Of a stretch of 64,000 nucleotides of DNA, positions 7,873 to 16,177 are shown one piece after another. Position 1 is the first letter of the stretch; each line of letters begins with the position of its first letter. Source of the stretch: Mycolicibacter heraklionensis (GTDB taxonomy: Bacteria > Actinomycetota > Actinomycetes > Mycobacteriales > Mycobacteriaceae); the NCBI RefSeq assembly GCF_001021505.1, contig NZ_LDPO01000023.1, forward strand, positions 1 through 64,000, in the 5' to 3' direction. A program made the position numbers and the translations under genes. The notes beneath the pieces are model-generated. The model ran no database searches and was not told where the DNA came from. It worked only from the letters and a program-made list of their open reading frames with translations.

Positions 7873-9654
7873 GTGGCACACCTGCTCGGAGCCGAGGCCC
7901 TTCACCTGCGGTACGCCACCGGTGTGGTGTTGGACTCAGTCACCCTCGGGGTGAACGATGGCGCCCGGATCGGGATCGTCGGCCGCAACGGGGACGGAAA
8001 ATCGTCGCTGCTGCGCCTGCTGGCCGGCGCCGCGACCCCGGATTCGGGCCGCGTCACCCGGCGCAGCGGTCTGCGAGTCGGGTTGCTGGACCAGGCCGAC
8101 ACCCTCGACCCGGACAGCACGTTGGAGGCGTCTTTGGTCGGTGAGCAAGCCGACCACGAATGGGCGTCCGACCCACGGATCCGTGACGTGGTCGAGGGCT
8201 TGGTCTCCGACATCTCGTGGGACGCAACCATCTCCGAGCTGTCCGGCGGACAGCGCCGACGAGTGCAGTTGGCGGCGTTGCTGATCGGCGAGTGGGATGT
8301 GATCTGCCTCGACGAGCCGACCAACCACCTCGACGTGGAGGGGATCACCTGGCTGGCCCGGCATCTTCAGCAGCGCTGGGCCCGCAACAGCGGCGGTCTG
8401 CTGGTGGTCACCCACGACCGGTGGTTTCTCGACGAAGTGGCCACCACCACCTGGGAGGTGCACGACGGAGCCGTCGCACCCTTTGAAGGCGGCTACGCGG
8501 CTTACGTCCTGCAGCGGGTGGAGCGCGATCGGATGGCCGCGGCCAGTGAGGCCAGGCGGCAGAACCTGTTACGCAAAGAGTTGGCCTGGCTGCGACGTGG
8601 GGCACCGGCCCGCACGTCCAAGCCGAAGTTCCGCATCGAGGCGGCCAACGCACTGATCGCCGACGTCCCGCCGCTGCGCAACGACGTCGAGCTGATGAAG
8701 CTGGCGACCGCGCGGCTGGGCAAGGACGTCATCGACCTGCTCGATGTGTCGGTGACTTTCGACGGCAAATCGGTGCTGCGCGACGTCGAATGGCGGATCG
8801 GCCCCGGTGAGCGCACCGGGATCGTCGGCGCCAACGGTGCTGGGAAATCCACCCTGCTCGGTCTGATCGCCGGCACGGTGGTGCCGGACAGCGGCCGGGT
8901 CAAGCGCGGCAAAACGGTGCGACTGGGCATGTTGGACCAGCAGTCGGCGGAGTTGGCGACGCTCGCGCAAGACCGGGTGGCCGACGTGCTGGGCCGGCTG
9001 CGCAACGACTATCAGGTCGACGGCAAGGAGATGACGCCCGCGCAGCTGTTGGAGCGGCTCGGGTTCGGCAGCGCTCAGCTGTCGGCGCGGGTGGGCGAGC
9101 TCTCCGGCGGGCAGCAGCGGCGGCTGCAGTTGATGCTCACCTTGCTCGCCGAGCCGAACGTGCTGGTGCTCGACGAGCCCACCAACGACGTCGACACCGA
9201 CATGCTGACCGCGACCGAGGACCTATTGGACTCCTGGCCGGGCACCTTGATCGTGGTCTCCCATGACCGGTATCTGCTGGAGCGGGTGACCGACAACCAA
9301 TACGCGATCCTGGACGGGCAACTGCGCCACCTGCCGGGCGGTGTCGACGAATACCTACAGCTGGCCGCCGACGCCCGTCGCGCACCGGTGTCGCGGCCCG
9401 TGGCCGCGGCCGCCGATGCCCCCGGGCCGCTGTCCGGAGCGGAACTGCGTGCGGCACAGAAGGATCTGGCCGCCGTCGATCGCCGGCTGGCCCGGCTGGC
9501 CGAGCAGATCGAGGCCAAACATCACCAGCTGGCCGACTACGACCAGTCCGATCATGTGGGCCTGGCGGAGCTCACCCGGGAGCTGCGGGCACTCGAGGCC
9601 GAGGTGGCCGAGCAGGAGGGCCGTTGGTTGGAGCTCTCGGAGCTCGTGGAATAG
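7873..9654 (+). CDS. ABC-F family ATPase (translation/antibiotic-resistance type)
   Basis: A soluble 593-residue protein with two tandem ATPase domains and no membrane segments. Domain 1 has Walker A GRNGDGKSS and signature LSGGQRRRVQL; domain 2 has GANGAGKST and LSGGQQRRLQL. A charged linker lies between them and a coiled-coil tail follows. ABC-F proteins act on the ribosome; some protect it from antibiotics. The start is the GTG at 7873, 7 bases after a -10. In Mtb the matching genes Rv1668c/Rv1667c are annotated as two parts of a broken gene; here the frame is intact. Confidence 0.9.
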   Translation: MAHLLGAEALHLRYATGVVLDSVTLGVNDGARIGIVGRNGDGKSSLLRLLAGAATPDSGRVTRRSGLRVGLLDQADTLDPDSTLEASLVGEQADHEWASDPRIRDVVEGLVSDISWDATISELSGGQRRRVQLAALLIGEWDVICLDEPTNHLDVEGITWLARHLQQRWARNSGGLLVVTHDRWFLDEVATTTWEVHDGAVAPFEGGYAAYVLQRVERDRMAAASEARRQNLLRKELAWLRRGAPARTSKPKFRIEAANALIADVPPLRNDVELMKLATARLGKDVIDLLDVSVTFDGKSVLRDVEWRIGPGERTGIVGANGAGKSTLLGLIAGTVVPDSGRVKRGKTVRLGMLDQQSAELATLAQDRVADVLGRLRNDYQVDGKEMTPAQLLERLGFGSAQLSARVGELSGGQQRRLQLMLTLLAEPNVLVLDEPTNDVDTDMLTATEDLLDSWPGTLIVVSHDRYLLERVTDNQYAILDGQLRHLPGGVDEYLQLAADARRAPVSRPVAAAADAPGPLSGAELRAAQKDLAAVDRRLARLAEQIEAKHHQLADYDQSDHVGLAELTRELRALEAEVAEQEGRWLELSELVE

Positions 9655-9657
9655 GCG

Positions 9658-10311
9658 TCAGCGCCGCTCAAAATGCTGGTAGTCCACCGGCGACTTCCAG
9701 TTGCCGCCCCAACGCCACCCGGCGTCGGTGAAGACGCGGACTGCGGCGTCACCGGCATGCAGCAGGCCCGGCTCGATCCGACGGCGGTCCAGGTACACCT
9801 TCGCGTTGCGCGGCTCGAATTTTCCGTGGTCGACCGACGGATTCAGCAGCGGGTTGACGTCGATGGCACGGCCATAGGCGTGTAGCGCCCAGTTGCCGGA
9901 GCCCGGGATGCGCCGGCAGTTGAACGCCGAGGTGTTGTTGTCCTCCATCGACAGCTCGTCGTCGCCGCCCCGGTAGTGGGCCACCGGTTGCATCCGCTCG
10001 ATCGGGAACTCCAGCCGGTAGAGCCGCTCGAATACAGCGATGACCTGCCCGACCAGCTCCTGGTGCACGATCAGTTCGCCGCGGTGCGGCCGGTCGTCGA
10101 AGCCGAGGTGGGTCAGCGTGACGCGCCGCAGCTGCGCGGGGGTAACCGGGCAGTCGGGGTGCCAGGTCGGGCCGAGTTCGGCGGCGGTGACGCCGGTGAC
10201 GGTGGCGGGTTCGGGAGCGACATTCCGCGGCGAGGGTGCTGCCGATGTGGGTGCCGGCGGTGCGCCACCGGTGCACTGCGGCAGCAGCCCGCAGAGCGCG
10301 ATCGCCGCCAT
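9658..10311 (-). CDS. M15-family D,D-carboxypeptidase/peptidase, secreted
   Basis: A 217-residue protein with a short hydrophobic N-terminus (MAAIALCGLLPQC). The cysteine is in a poor lipobox, so lipid anchoring is uncertain. A Pro/Ala linker and a VanY-type peptidase domain follow. The domain shows the zinc/catalytic pattern HAYGRAIDVNP and the final YQHFE. Such enzymes trim peptidoglycan peptides outside the membrane. It is convergent with the ABC-F gene (3 bases between stops) and divergent from the iron operon. No better in-frame start exists, because a stop lies about 17 codons upstream. Confidence 0.82.
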   Translation of the reverse strand: MAAIALCGLLPQCTGGAPPAPTSAAPSPRNVAPEPATVTGVTAAELGPTWHPDCPVTPAQLRRVTLTHLGFDDRPHRGELIVHQELVGQVIAVFERLYRLEFPIERMQPVAHYRGGDDELSMEDNNTSAFNCRRIPGSGNWALHAYGRAIDVNPLLNPSVDHGKFEPRNAKVYLDRRRIEPGLLHAGDAAVRVFTDAGWRWGGNWKSPVDYQHFERR

Positions 10312-10392
10312 CAGGCGCCACGCGGTCGAGATCGTTCGGCTGCCGTTGATCCATTCACGCTAGCGCAGCGCCAGATCTGCTACTGTCGCCGC

Positions 10393-10411
10393 TTAGGTAA
10401 GGCATACCTAA
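10393..10411 (+). promoter_or_regulatory. IdeR (iron box) operator
   Basis: TTAGGTAAGGCATACCTAA is a near-perfect match to the 19-bp mycobacterial iron box (consensus TTAGGTTAGGCTAACCTAA). It overlaps a candidate -10, TAATCT (10409-10414), and ends 26 bases before the reductase GTG, so iron-loaded IdeR would block transcription. Confidence 0.92.
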
Positions 10412-10437
10412 TCTTATTCGACTTACGGGAGACCGCC

Positions 10438-11205
10438 GTGGCACCGCTCCTCGACTCGTTACCGCTCGTCAGCACCCTGCGCGACGCCCTGTTTCTGTCC
10501 GCAACCGTCGGGGAGATCGAACAGCTGACGCCGACGATGCGCCGCATCCGTTTCACCGGTCCGCGCCTGCGGGGCCTGACCTGGACACCGGGCCAGCATG
10601 TCCGTCTGCAGGTCGCCGGTCTGCTCGATTCCGTGCTGCGGCTGCATCCCCACGACGCACTGCGCAGCTATTCCATCTACGACGCCGATCCCGATGCCGG
10701 AACGCTCGACATCGTGATGTGCCAACACGGCTACGACCAAGACTCCGTAACGCCTGCCCGGCGATGGGCGGCGGCAGTGGCCCTCGGGGACCACGTCGAT
10801 TTCACCCGGCCGCAGGGCAACTTCGTCGTCCGCCGCGACGCTGCCTACCACGTGTTCGCCGGGGAGGAGACGGCGTCGGTCGCGTTCGCCGCGATGCTGC
10901 GGTCGCTGCGGCCCGACGCGAAGGTCTACGGCGTCATCGAGGCGGCCACCGAGGCCGACCACCTTCCCCTCACCCGGCCGGTGACCCACGTCGAGCGCGG
11001 TGACGCCTCGGCCGCGAACTCCGCCGTCCTCGCTGACGCCCTGCGCGCCCTCGACCTGCCCGACCATCCCGGCGTCGCTTACCTCGCCGGTGAGGCCCGC
11101 ACCATCCAGACTCTCCGAAAAATCCTGATCACCGAACGTGGCTGGGATCGACGCCGCATCCGTACCAAACCTTTCTGGACGCCCGGCCGTACCGGCATGG
11201 AGTGA
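10438..11205 (+). CDS. Siderophore-interacting protein (FAD-dependent ferric/oxidative reductase family)
   Basis: A 255-residue flavoprotein of the SIP/ViuB family, which reduces ferric siderophores to release iron. It shows the FAD-binding RSYSIYD (residues 76-82), the family GEETASVAF (142-150), and the C-terminal YLAGEARTIQTLRK and KPFWTPG segments. The start is the GTG at 10438 with CGGGAGA upstream. It is the first gene behind the iron box, followed 10 bases later by the PPE gene and then the heme oxygenase, so it may instead supply electrons to heme breakdown. Confidence 0.92.
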   Translation: MAPLLDSLPLVSTLRDALFLSATVGEIEQLTPTMRRIRFTGPRLRGLTWTPGQHVRLQVAGLLDSVLRLHPHDALRSYSIYDADPDAGTLDIVMCQHGYDQDSVTPARRWAAAVALGDHVDFTRPQGNFVVRRDAAYHVFAGEETASVAFAAMLRSLRPDAKVYGVIEAATEADHLPLTRPVTHVERGDASAANSAVLADALRALDLPDHPGVAYLAGEARTIQTLRKILITERGWDRRRIRTKPFWTPGRTGME

Positions 11206-11215
11206 GCCCGCGATC

Positions 11216-12721
11216 ATGACCACACCCATTTGGATGGCGTTGCCCCCTGAGGTGCACTCCACCCTGCTCAGCAGCGGGCTGGGTGCCGGGTCACTGCTGG
11301 CAGCTGCCGATGCCTGGACCGCACTGAGCAGCGAATACACCACGGCTGCAGCCGAACTCACGACAATCCTGGGCGCGGTGCAGGCCGGGACGTGGGAGGG
11401 CCAGGGCGCGGCACGCTACCTTGCCGCACACGCGCCCTACCTGACCTGGCTGATGCAGGCCGGTGCGAACAGCGCCAGCGCGGCCGCCCAGCTCCAGACT
11501 GCGGCCGGCTCCTACACCGCGGCTCTGGCAGCCATGCCGACCGTGGCCGAGCTGGCCGCCAACCGCGCGACGTTGGGCGTCTTGGTGGCGACGAATTTCT
11601 TCGGTGTCAACGCGATCCCGATCGCGGTCACCGAGGCGGACTACATCCGGATGTGGCTGCAGGCCGCGACGACCATGAGCGTGTATCAGGCCGTCTCCGC
11701 GGCGACCGTGGCATCAACACCGCAGACGGCGCCGGCACCGTCTGTCCTCGAGCCGGGTGTCGGTGAGGCGGGGTCCGCCGCCTTCACCGACCCCATCGAG
11801 GAATGGCTGTCGTGGTCCGAGCACTTCAGCAGCATGTACCGCATGCTCAAACAGGTACTTGCCGATCCGCTCGGCACCCTGATTCAGGTCATCATGGATT
11901 TTGCGGCCGACCCGGCGGCGGCCGTCGCCACCTGGATGCCGTTGTTCTACCTCTTCGCCTACGCGGCAACCTTCGGCGTGATGGGAACGCCGATCTACGC
12001 CGCCATCATGGCGCCGGCAGCAGGATCGTCGGCGATCCCGATCGCATTGGGATTGTCCGGGCTCGCCTACCTGGCCCAGGTACCCCCCTTGGAGCTACCG
12101 CCCGTGGTCACGCCCCAGAACCTGCCGGCTGCGGTCATGGTTCCGACTCCCCCGGCGTCTGCGCTGTCCACTCCTCCCGCGCCGGCTCCGGCGCCCGCAA
12201 GCATGGCCACCGCACCGGCACCGCCGGTGCCGAATCCGCCTCCGGCTACCGGCGCCCCACCGCTGTACTACGCGGTTGCCGGCGGCGGCCCCGGCGTGGG
12301 CTTCGGCCCACCGATGCAGCAGCGGGCCGCGGAGGCCTCACGCCGTTCGAGGAGCGCGAGTGAAGCCGTAGACGCAGCGGCAGTGGCTGGGTCCGGCAGA
12401 AAATCCAGGACTCGCAGACGCCGCGGCGCCGAGGTCAAAGCCCGTGGCTATCGCTACGAGTTCATCACGATGGACGACGAGACGCCCGCTGCGCCTGTCC
12501 CGGTGCACCAGGCGCGGGTCAGTGCCTCGGGCGGCGGCACGATCGGATCGACCGGGGCTACGGCGAAGTCTGGACTGGCGGACCCGGCCGGACTCACTAC
12601 GCTGGCGGAAGATGCATTCGGCAACGGGGCCACCACCCCGATGATGCCGGGAAGCTGGACCAGCCAACGCACCCGCGAAGAAGGGAACGGATCACAGCAT
12701 GCCGCTGAAGGCCCCGGTTGA
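11216..12721 (+). CDS. PPE family protein (PPE-PPW subfamily)
   Basis: A 501-residue PPE protein. The N-terminal domain is typical: LPPEVHS at residues 9-15, the W-x-G turn at Trp60 (GTWEGQGA) and PYLTWL near 74-79. The middle is hydrophobic, followed by a Pro/Ala linker (about 300-370). The C-terminus has the subfamily pattern RGYRYEF and PMMPGSW (475-481, PxxPxxW). PPE proteins are exported by ESX systems; several Mtb members are reported to act in heme-iron use. No PE gene precedes it. It lies between an iron reductase and a heme oxygenase and overlaps the latter by 23 bases. Confidence 0.93.
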   Translation: MTTPIWMALPPEVHSTLLSSGLGAGSLLAAADAWTALSSEYTTAAAELTTILGAVQAGTWEGQGAARYLAAHAPYLTWLMQAGANSASAAAQLQTAAGSYTAALAAMPTVAELAANRATLGVLVATNFFGVNAIPIAVTEADYIRMWLQAATTMSVYQAVSAATVASTPQTAPAPSVLEPGVGEAGSAAFTDPIEEWLSWSEHFSSMYRMLKQVLADPLGTLIQVIMDFAADPAAAVATWMPLFYLFAYAATFGVMGTPIYAAIMAPAAGSSAIPIALGLSGLAYLAQVPPLELPPVVTPQNLPAAVMVPTPPASALSTPPAPAPAPASMATAPAPPVPNPPPATGAPPLYYAVAGGGPGVGFGPPMQQRAAEASRRSRSASEAVDAAAVAGSGRKSRTRRRRGAEVKARGYRYEFITMDDETPAAPVPVHQARVSASGGGTIGSTGATAKSGLADPAGLTTLAEDAFGNGATTPMMPGSWTSQRTREEGNGSQHAAEGPG

Positions 12722-13361
12722 ACCCGATGCCGTCCGATCACTGTCCACCGCAATGCGGGAAGGATCGCAAGCGGCACACGACGCTGCCGAGGCCTCGCCG
12801 TTTGTGTCAGAACTGATGAGCGGCAAGGTCAACGAACAGGGCTACGTCGACTACCTGTTGCGGTTGCGGAGGGTCTACGCCGCACTGGAGGCCGCGGTGC
12901 GGGCGCGACGTGACGACGCACTCGTCGCGTCGGTGTACGACCCTGCGCTGGAACGGCTGTCGGCGATCGAAGCCGACCTGCAGTTCTGGGCCGGGGGCCC
13001 CGTCGCGGATGTCGATTCACCCGCCGCGCAGGCCTATTGCGACCGGATTGCGGTCGCCTCGAACAGCGACTTGCTGGCCCACCACTACACGCGCTACCTC
13101 GGGGATCTCTCCGGCGGCCAGGCGATCGGACGCGTGCTGGACCGCACGTTCGAGCTCGGCGGCGCCGGCCTGTCGTTCTACGAGTTCCCGGTGCGGGCGA
13201 AACCGTACAAGGACGCCTACCGTGCCCGTCTCGACGGGCTCGGCCTGGCGCCCGACGAAATCGCTCGCGTGGTCGATGAGGTCAGGCTCGCGTTCGGCCT
13301 GAACCAGGACTTGTTCGACGAGCTGGCCGCGAACCTGGCGTCCTATTACCGCGAATCCTGA
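12699..13361 (+). CDS. Heme oxygenase (canonical HO-1/HmuO fold)
   Basis: A 220-residue enzyme that opens heme to biliverdin, CO and ferrous iron. It is the classical alpha-helical type. Proximal His27 sits in REGSQAAHDAAE, and the distal helix has YLGDLSGGQ with Asp136 in the place of catalytic Asp140 of HO-1. It is unrelated to the MhuD fold used by Mtb. The gene is translationally coupled to the PPE gene and lies in the IdeR-controlled unit, which supports a heme-iron acquisition role. A terminator-like hairpin follows the stop. Confidence 0.95.
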   Translation: MPLKAPVEPDAVRSLSTAMREGSQAAHDAAEASPFVSELMSGKVNEQGYVDYLLRLRRVYAALEAAVRARRDDALVASVYDPALERLSAIEADLQFWAGGPVADVDSPAAQAYCDRIAVASNSDLLAHHYTRYLGDLSGGQAIGRVLDRTFELGGAGLSFYEFPVRAKPYKDAYRARLDGLGLAPDEIARVVDEVRLAFGLNQDLFDELAANLASYYRES

Positions 13362-13370
13362 GTCCATCGG

Positions 13371-13398
13371 GGGGCCGGCGGTCTACGTCACCGGCCCC
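13371..13398. terminator. Bidirectional terminator hairpin
   Basis: Perfect 8-base arms GGGGCCGG / CCGGCCCC around a 12-base loop lie between the convergent heme oxygenase and PGRS genes. There is no U tract, which is common for mycobacterial terminators. Confidence 0.5.
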
Positions 13399-13422
13399 AC
13401 CGGCACGGAGTAGCCCACCGAG

Positions 13423-16029
13423 TCAGGGGCTGTTGGTGCCCACTGTGCCGGGACTACCGGGGGTGCCGTCGGCGCCGCCGTCACCGCCGTCACCCCCGTT
13501 GCCGCCGACGCCCGGCACGTTGCTCACGCCACCGGAGCCGCCGTTACCGCCGGCCCCGCCGACACCGGAGCCGTGGACGCCGGGCGTCCCTCCGTCTCCG
13601 CCATCGCCGCCGTTACCGCCGGCGGAGACTCCGTTGGTGAGCACGGTGCCGGTGACGGCTCTCACCGTGCCGCTGCCGCCGCTCCCACCGTCACCACCGA
13701 CGGCACCGCCGGGGCCGTAGCCACCGGAGTCGCCGCCGGCACCGCCGGTCGCGGCGCCATTGAGGACCTGTGATCCCGGATTGTTGGTGCTCAGCTCGGC
13801 CGCACCGCCGTACCCGCCGAAAGCGCCGTCGGTGCCCACGCCACCGTCACCCGCGGTGGCAATGCCGGTCACTAATCCGTCGCCGAGCGCGGACGACACC
13901 TGCAGCTTGGCGGTGCCTCCATCGCCGCCGACGCCACCGGCGGTGCCCAGCCCGCCGTCGCCCCCGAGGGCGGTGCCGGCTGCGTAGCCGGCGCTGACGC
14001 TGGCGGAGTTGATCTGGCCCAAGGCGCCGTTACCGCCCACGCTGCCGACGCCGATTCCGGCGCCGCCGTTGCCACCGACAGCGGTGCCGTCGGCGTAGTT
14101 CTGTTGTCCCCTGGAGGTGATGTTGCCGTCTCCGCCGGTTCCGCCCCGGCCACCACCACTGCCGGCGCCGCCGTCGCCTCCGGTGGCCGAGCCGAAGGTC
14201 TTGGCGTCCGGTCTCTCCGCGTGGATCTCAGCCGCGCCGCCGTTACCGCCGCCGCTGCCGGCGCCGACGCCGGCGCCGCCGTCACCGCCGGCCGCGGTGG
14301 CGTATGCCGAGCCCTCCACGCCGTCGATCAGACCGCCGCCTCCGTTACCGCCCGTGCCGCCTGCGTTGCCCGCACCACCGTCCCCGCCGGTCGCGATGCC
14401 GCCGGAAGTGCCGCCGAGCTCTGCCTGGATGACTGCGCTGCCGCCGTTGCCGCCGGCACCGTTGCCGAAGGCAGCGCCTCCCGCCCCGCCGGTCGCGATG
14501 GTGTCGGCATCGCCGGCGAGGCTGCCCGTACCGTCGGCAGCGATCATCGCGTCGCCCCCGGTACCGCCGTCACCGCCGGCCGCGCTAGCCGACCCGTTAC
14601 CGCCGTTGCCACCGGCACCGCCGACCGCCGTGCCGGCAGCCGTCCCGCCACCGGTGCCGTAGACGGCGGCACCACCGAGACCGCCGGTCGCCGTACTCCC
14701 CGTGACAGCGAGGTAGCCGGCACCGGCACCACCGTCGCCGCCCGTCCCACCATTGCCGCCGACGCCACCCGTCAAGGTGCTCAACCCGCCGGTGCCACCG
14801 GTACCGCCCGTGCCGCCGGACTGGCCGTGCTGTATGCCGAGCAGATCGGTGATCAGGCCGGAACCGTTCGCGCCGTTGCCACCGTTTCCGGCGTTTCCGG
14901 CGACCAGGCCGTTGCCGCCGTCGCCACCGTCGCCACCGTTGCCCGCACTGGCGTTGGTGCCCCCGCCACCGACCCCGTTGCCGCCATTGCCGCCGTCGCC
15001 GCCGTTGCTCACGGCGCCGTTACTGCCGTGGCTGCCGTGGTGGCCGAACGCGCTACCGGTACCGCCGGTGCCGCCGGTGCCGACCGTGGTTCCCCCGTTG
15101 CCGCCGTTACCGCCGTCACCACCGTCGTATCGCGCGAGGGCGGCGTTCCCGTCGGCGCCGGCGCCGCCGCGACCACCGTTCCCGCTGTTTCCGCCGGGAC
15201 CGCCGTTGCCGCCGCTGGCAAGGATGCCCGCGGCATTACCGCCAGCACCGCCCGTACCACCGGCGCCGCCGACACCCCCATTGCCGCCGGCACCGTTGTT
15301 GACAGCCCAATCCCCCGCAGCGCCGGCTGCGCCGACCCCGCCGGCACCACCGAGACCGCCGTCGCCGGCGATGCCGAATAGCCAGCCGGGGGCATCACCA
15401 CCGACACCACCCGCACCGCCCGCACCGCCGGCGATCCCCTCACCGCCCGCACCGCCGACGCCGCCATAGCCGGCTATCGTGCCGCCGAAACCACCCGCGC
15501 CACCGACTGCGCCGATGCCGCCATCACCTCCGGCACCACCATTGCCGATCCAGCCCAGCGCATTCCCACCATTACCACCGGCCATGCCGTCAGCAGCGCC
15601 GCTGAAACCGGCCCCGCCGTCACCGAACCACAATCCACTATCGCCACCATCGGGATGCTCCAGCGTTCCCGCAACCCCATCACCGATCAGGAACTGCCCG
15701 AACACCTGATTGACGAAACCGTCGGCCTGCTCCCCGAAGGAACTATTGATCCACAGCTCCAAACCCGTGTGCAACGGCTGGTAAATCAGCTGATCGAACA
15801 GCGAAGTCATGTCCCAGATGCCGTAATCGACCGCAGCTCCAGGATCGGCTACCGCTGACAGGGCCAGCGGATCGAACAGGTCGGCAACCCAGTCCAGCTC
15901 ATCGGCCTGGGCCACGGGCGCAGGCAACGGCGCCAGCCCGAACGCCAGGAAGGCGCTTGCCGTACTCGCAGCGCCGATGGCACGCCGTCCCACTTTGATC
16001 GGCTTGCGGCCGCCGTACCCAGCTCCCAT
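13423..16029 (-). CDS. PGRS-repeat protein with signal peptide instead of PE domain
   Basis: An 868-residue Gly-rich protein. Residues 1-42 look like a Sec or weak Tat signal: basic VGRRAIG, a hydrophobic core and APVAQA before DELDW. A unique segment follows (about 43-135) with LIYQPLHTGLELWINSS and the linker PDGGDSGLWFGDGGAG, then GGX/GGN repeats to the end. No PE domain is present. The start is the ATG at 16029 with GGGGGAGGTG upstream; a longer frame to 16113 lacks such a site. The function of these proteins is unknown; an exported or surface role is inferred. It shares its N-terminal domain with the gene at 30657-34772. Confidence 0.88.
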   Translation of the reverse strand: MGAGYGGRKPIKVGRRAIGAASTASAFLAFGLAPLPAPVAQADELDWVADLFDPLALSAVADPGAAVDYGIWDMTSLFDQLIYQPLHTGLELWINSSFGEQADGFVNQVFGQFLIGDGVAGTLEHPDGGDSGLWFGDGGAGFSGAADGMAGGNGGNALGWIGNGGAGGDGGIGAVGGAGGFGGTIAGYGGVGGAGGEGIAGGAGGAGGVGGDAPGWLFGIAGDGGLGGAGGVGAAGAAGDWAVNNGAGGNGGVGGAGGTGGAGGNAAGILASGGNGGPGGNSGNGGRGGAGADGNAALARYDGGDGGNGGNGGTTVGTGGTGGTGSAFGHHGSHGSNGAVSNGGDGGNGGNGVGGGGTNASAGNGGDGGDGGNGLVAGNAGNGGNGANGSGLITDLLGIQHGQSGGTGGTGGTGGLSTLTGGVGGNGGTGGDGGAGAGYLAVTGSTATGGLGGAAVYGTGGGTAAGTAVGGAGGNGGNGSASAAGGDGGTGGDAMIAADGTGSLAGDADTIATGGAGGAAFGNGAGGNGGSAVIQAELGGTSGGIATGGDGGAGNAGGTGGNGGGGLIDGVEGSAYATAAGGDGGAGVGAGSGGGNGGAAEIHAERPDAKTFGSATGGDGGAGSGGGRGGTGGDGNITSRGQQNYADGTAVGGNGGAGIGVGSVGGNGALGQINSASVSAGYAAGTALGGDGGLGTAGGVGGDGGTAKLQVSSALGDGLVTGIATAGDGGVGTDGAFGGYGGAAELSTNNPGSQVLNGAATGGAGGDSGGYGPGGAVGGDGGSGGSGTVRAVTGTVLTNGVSAGGNGGDGGDGGTPGVHGSGVGGAGGNGGSGGVSNVPGVGGNGGDGGDGGADGTPGSPGTVGTNSP
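13625..14505 (-). repeat. About eight tandem modules of ~35 residues in the PGRS protein
   Basis: In the C-terminal third the glycine repeats become regular modules. Each begins with (I/A)ATGGDGGAG-like sequence and ends in a short alternating hydrophobic strand such as AEIHAE, AKLQVS or AELSTN. Boundaries are approximate. This is more ordered than the irregular GGX runs before it. Confidence 0.6.
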
Positions 16030-16092
16030 TTGGGAACACCTCCCCCATGCCGATTCAGCTGACACTGAATAGACTGAGATAATCCTGAAGGT

Positions 16093-16112
16093 TGGAACAA
16101 GACGTCGTTCCA
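16093..16112. promoter_or_regulatory. Candidate IclR operator palindrome
   Basis: TGGAACAAGACGTCGTTCCA has perfect 6-base arms TGGAAC / GTTCCA around 8 bases, with another half-site CGGAAC at 16119-16124. It lies between the divergent PGRS and IclR genes, so one site could control both. Confidence 0.5.
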
Positions 16113-16164
16113 CTGATCGGAACAGCCCCGCCGCCGATAGGCCCCATCACTGGGTCGAGCGGAC

Positions 16165-16170
16165 TATATT
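16165..16170 (+). promoter_or_regulatory. -10 element of the IclR gene (leaderless start)
   Basis: TATATT ends 7 bases before the GTG at 16178, predicting that the transcript starts at the start codon. Confidence 0.5.
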
Positions 16171-16177
16171 TTCTTTC

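Noticed and set aside
14104..15381. Open frame of 425 codons on the plus strand opposite the smaller PGRS gene
   Set aside because: Ala/Thr/Gly-rich shadow of the PGRS repeats; no ribosome-binding site and no recognisable domain.
13423..15600. Repetitive DNA that might be read as a CRISPR or satellite array
   Set aside because: Repeats are in phase with codons of a glycine-rich protein, are irregular, and have no constant repeat with unique spacers. No cas genes are present.
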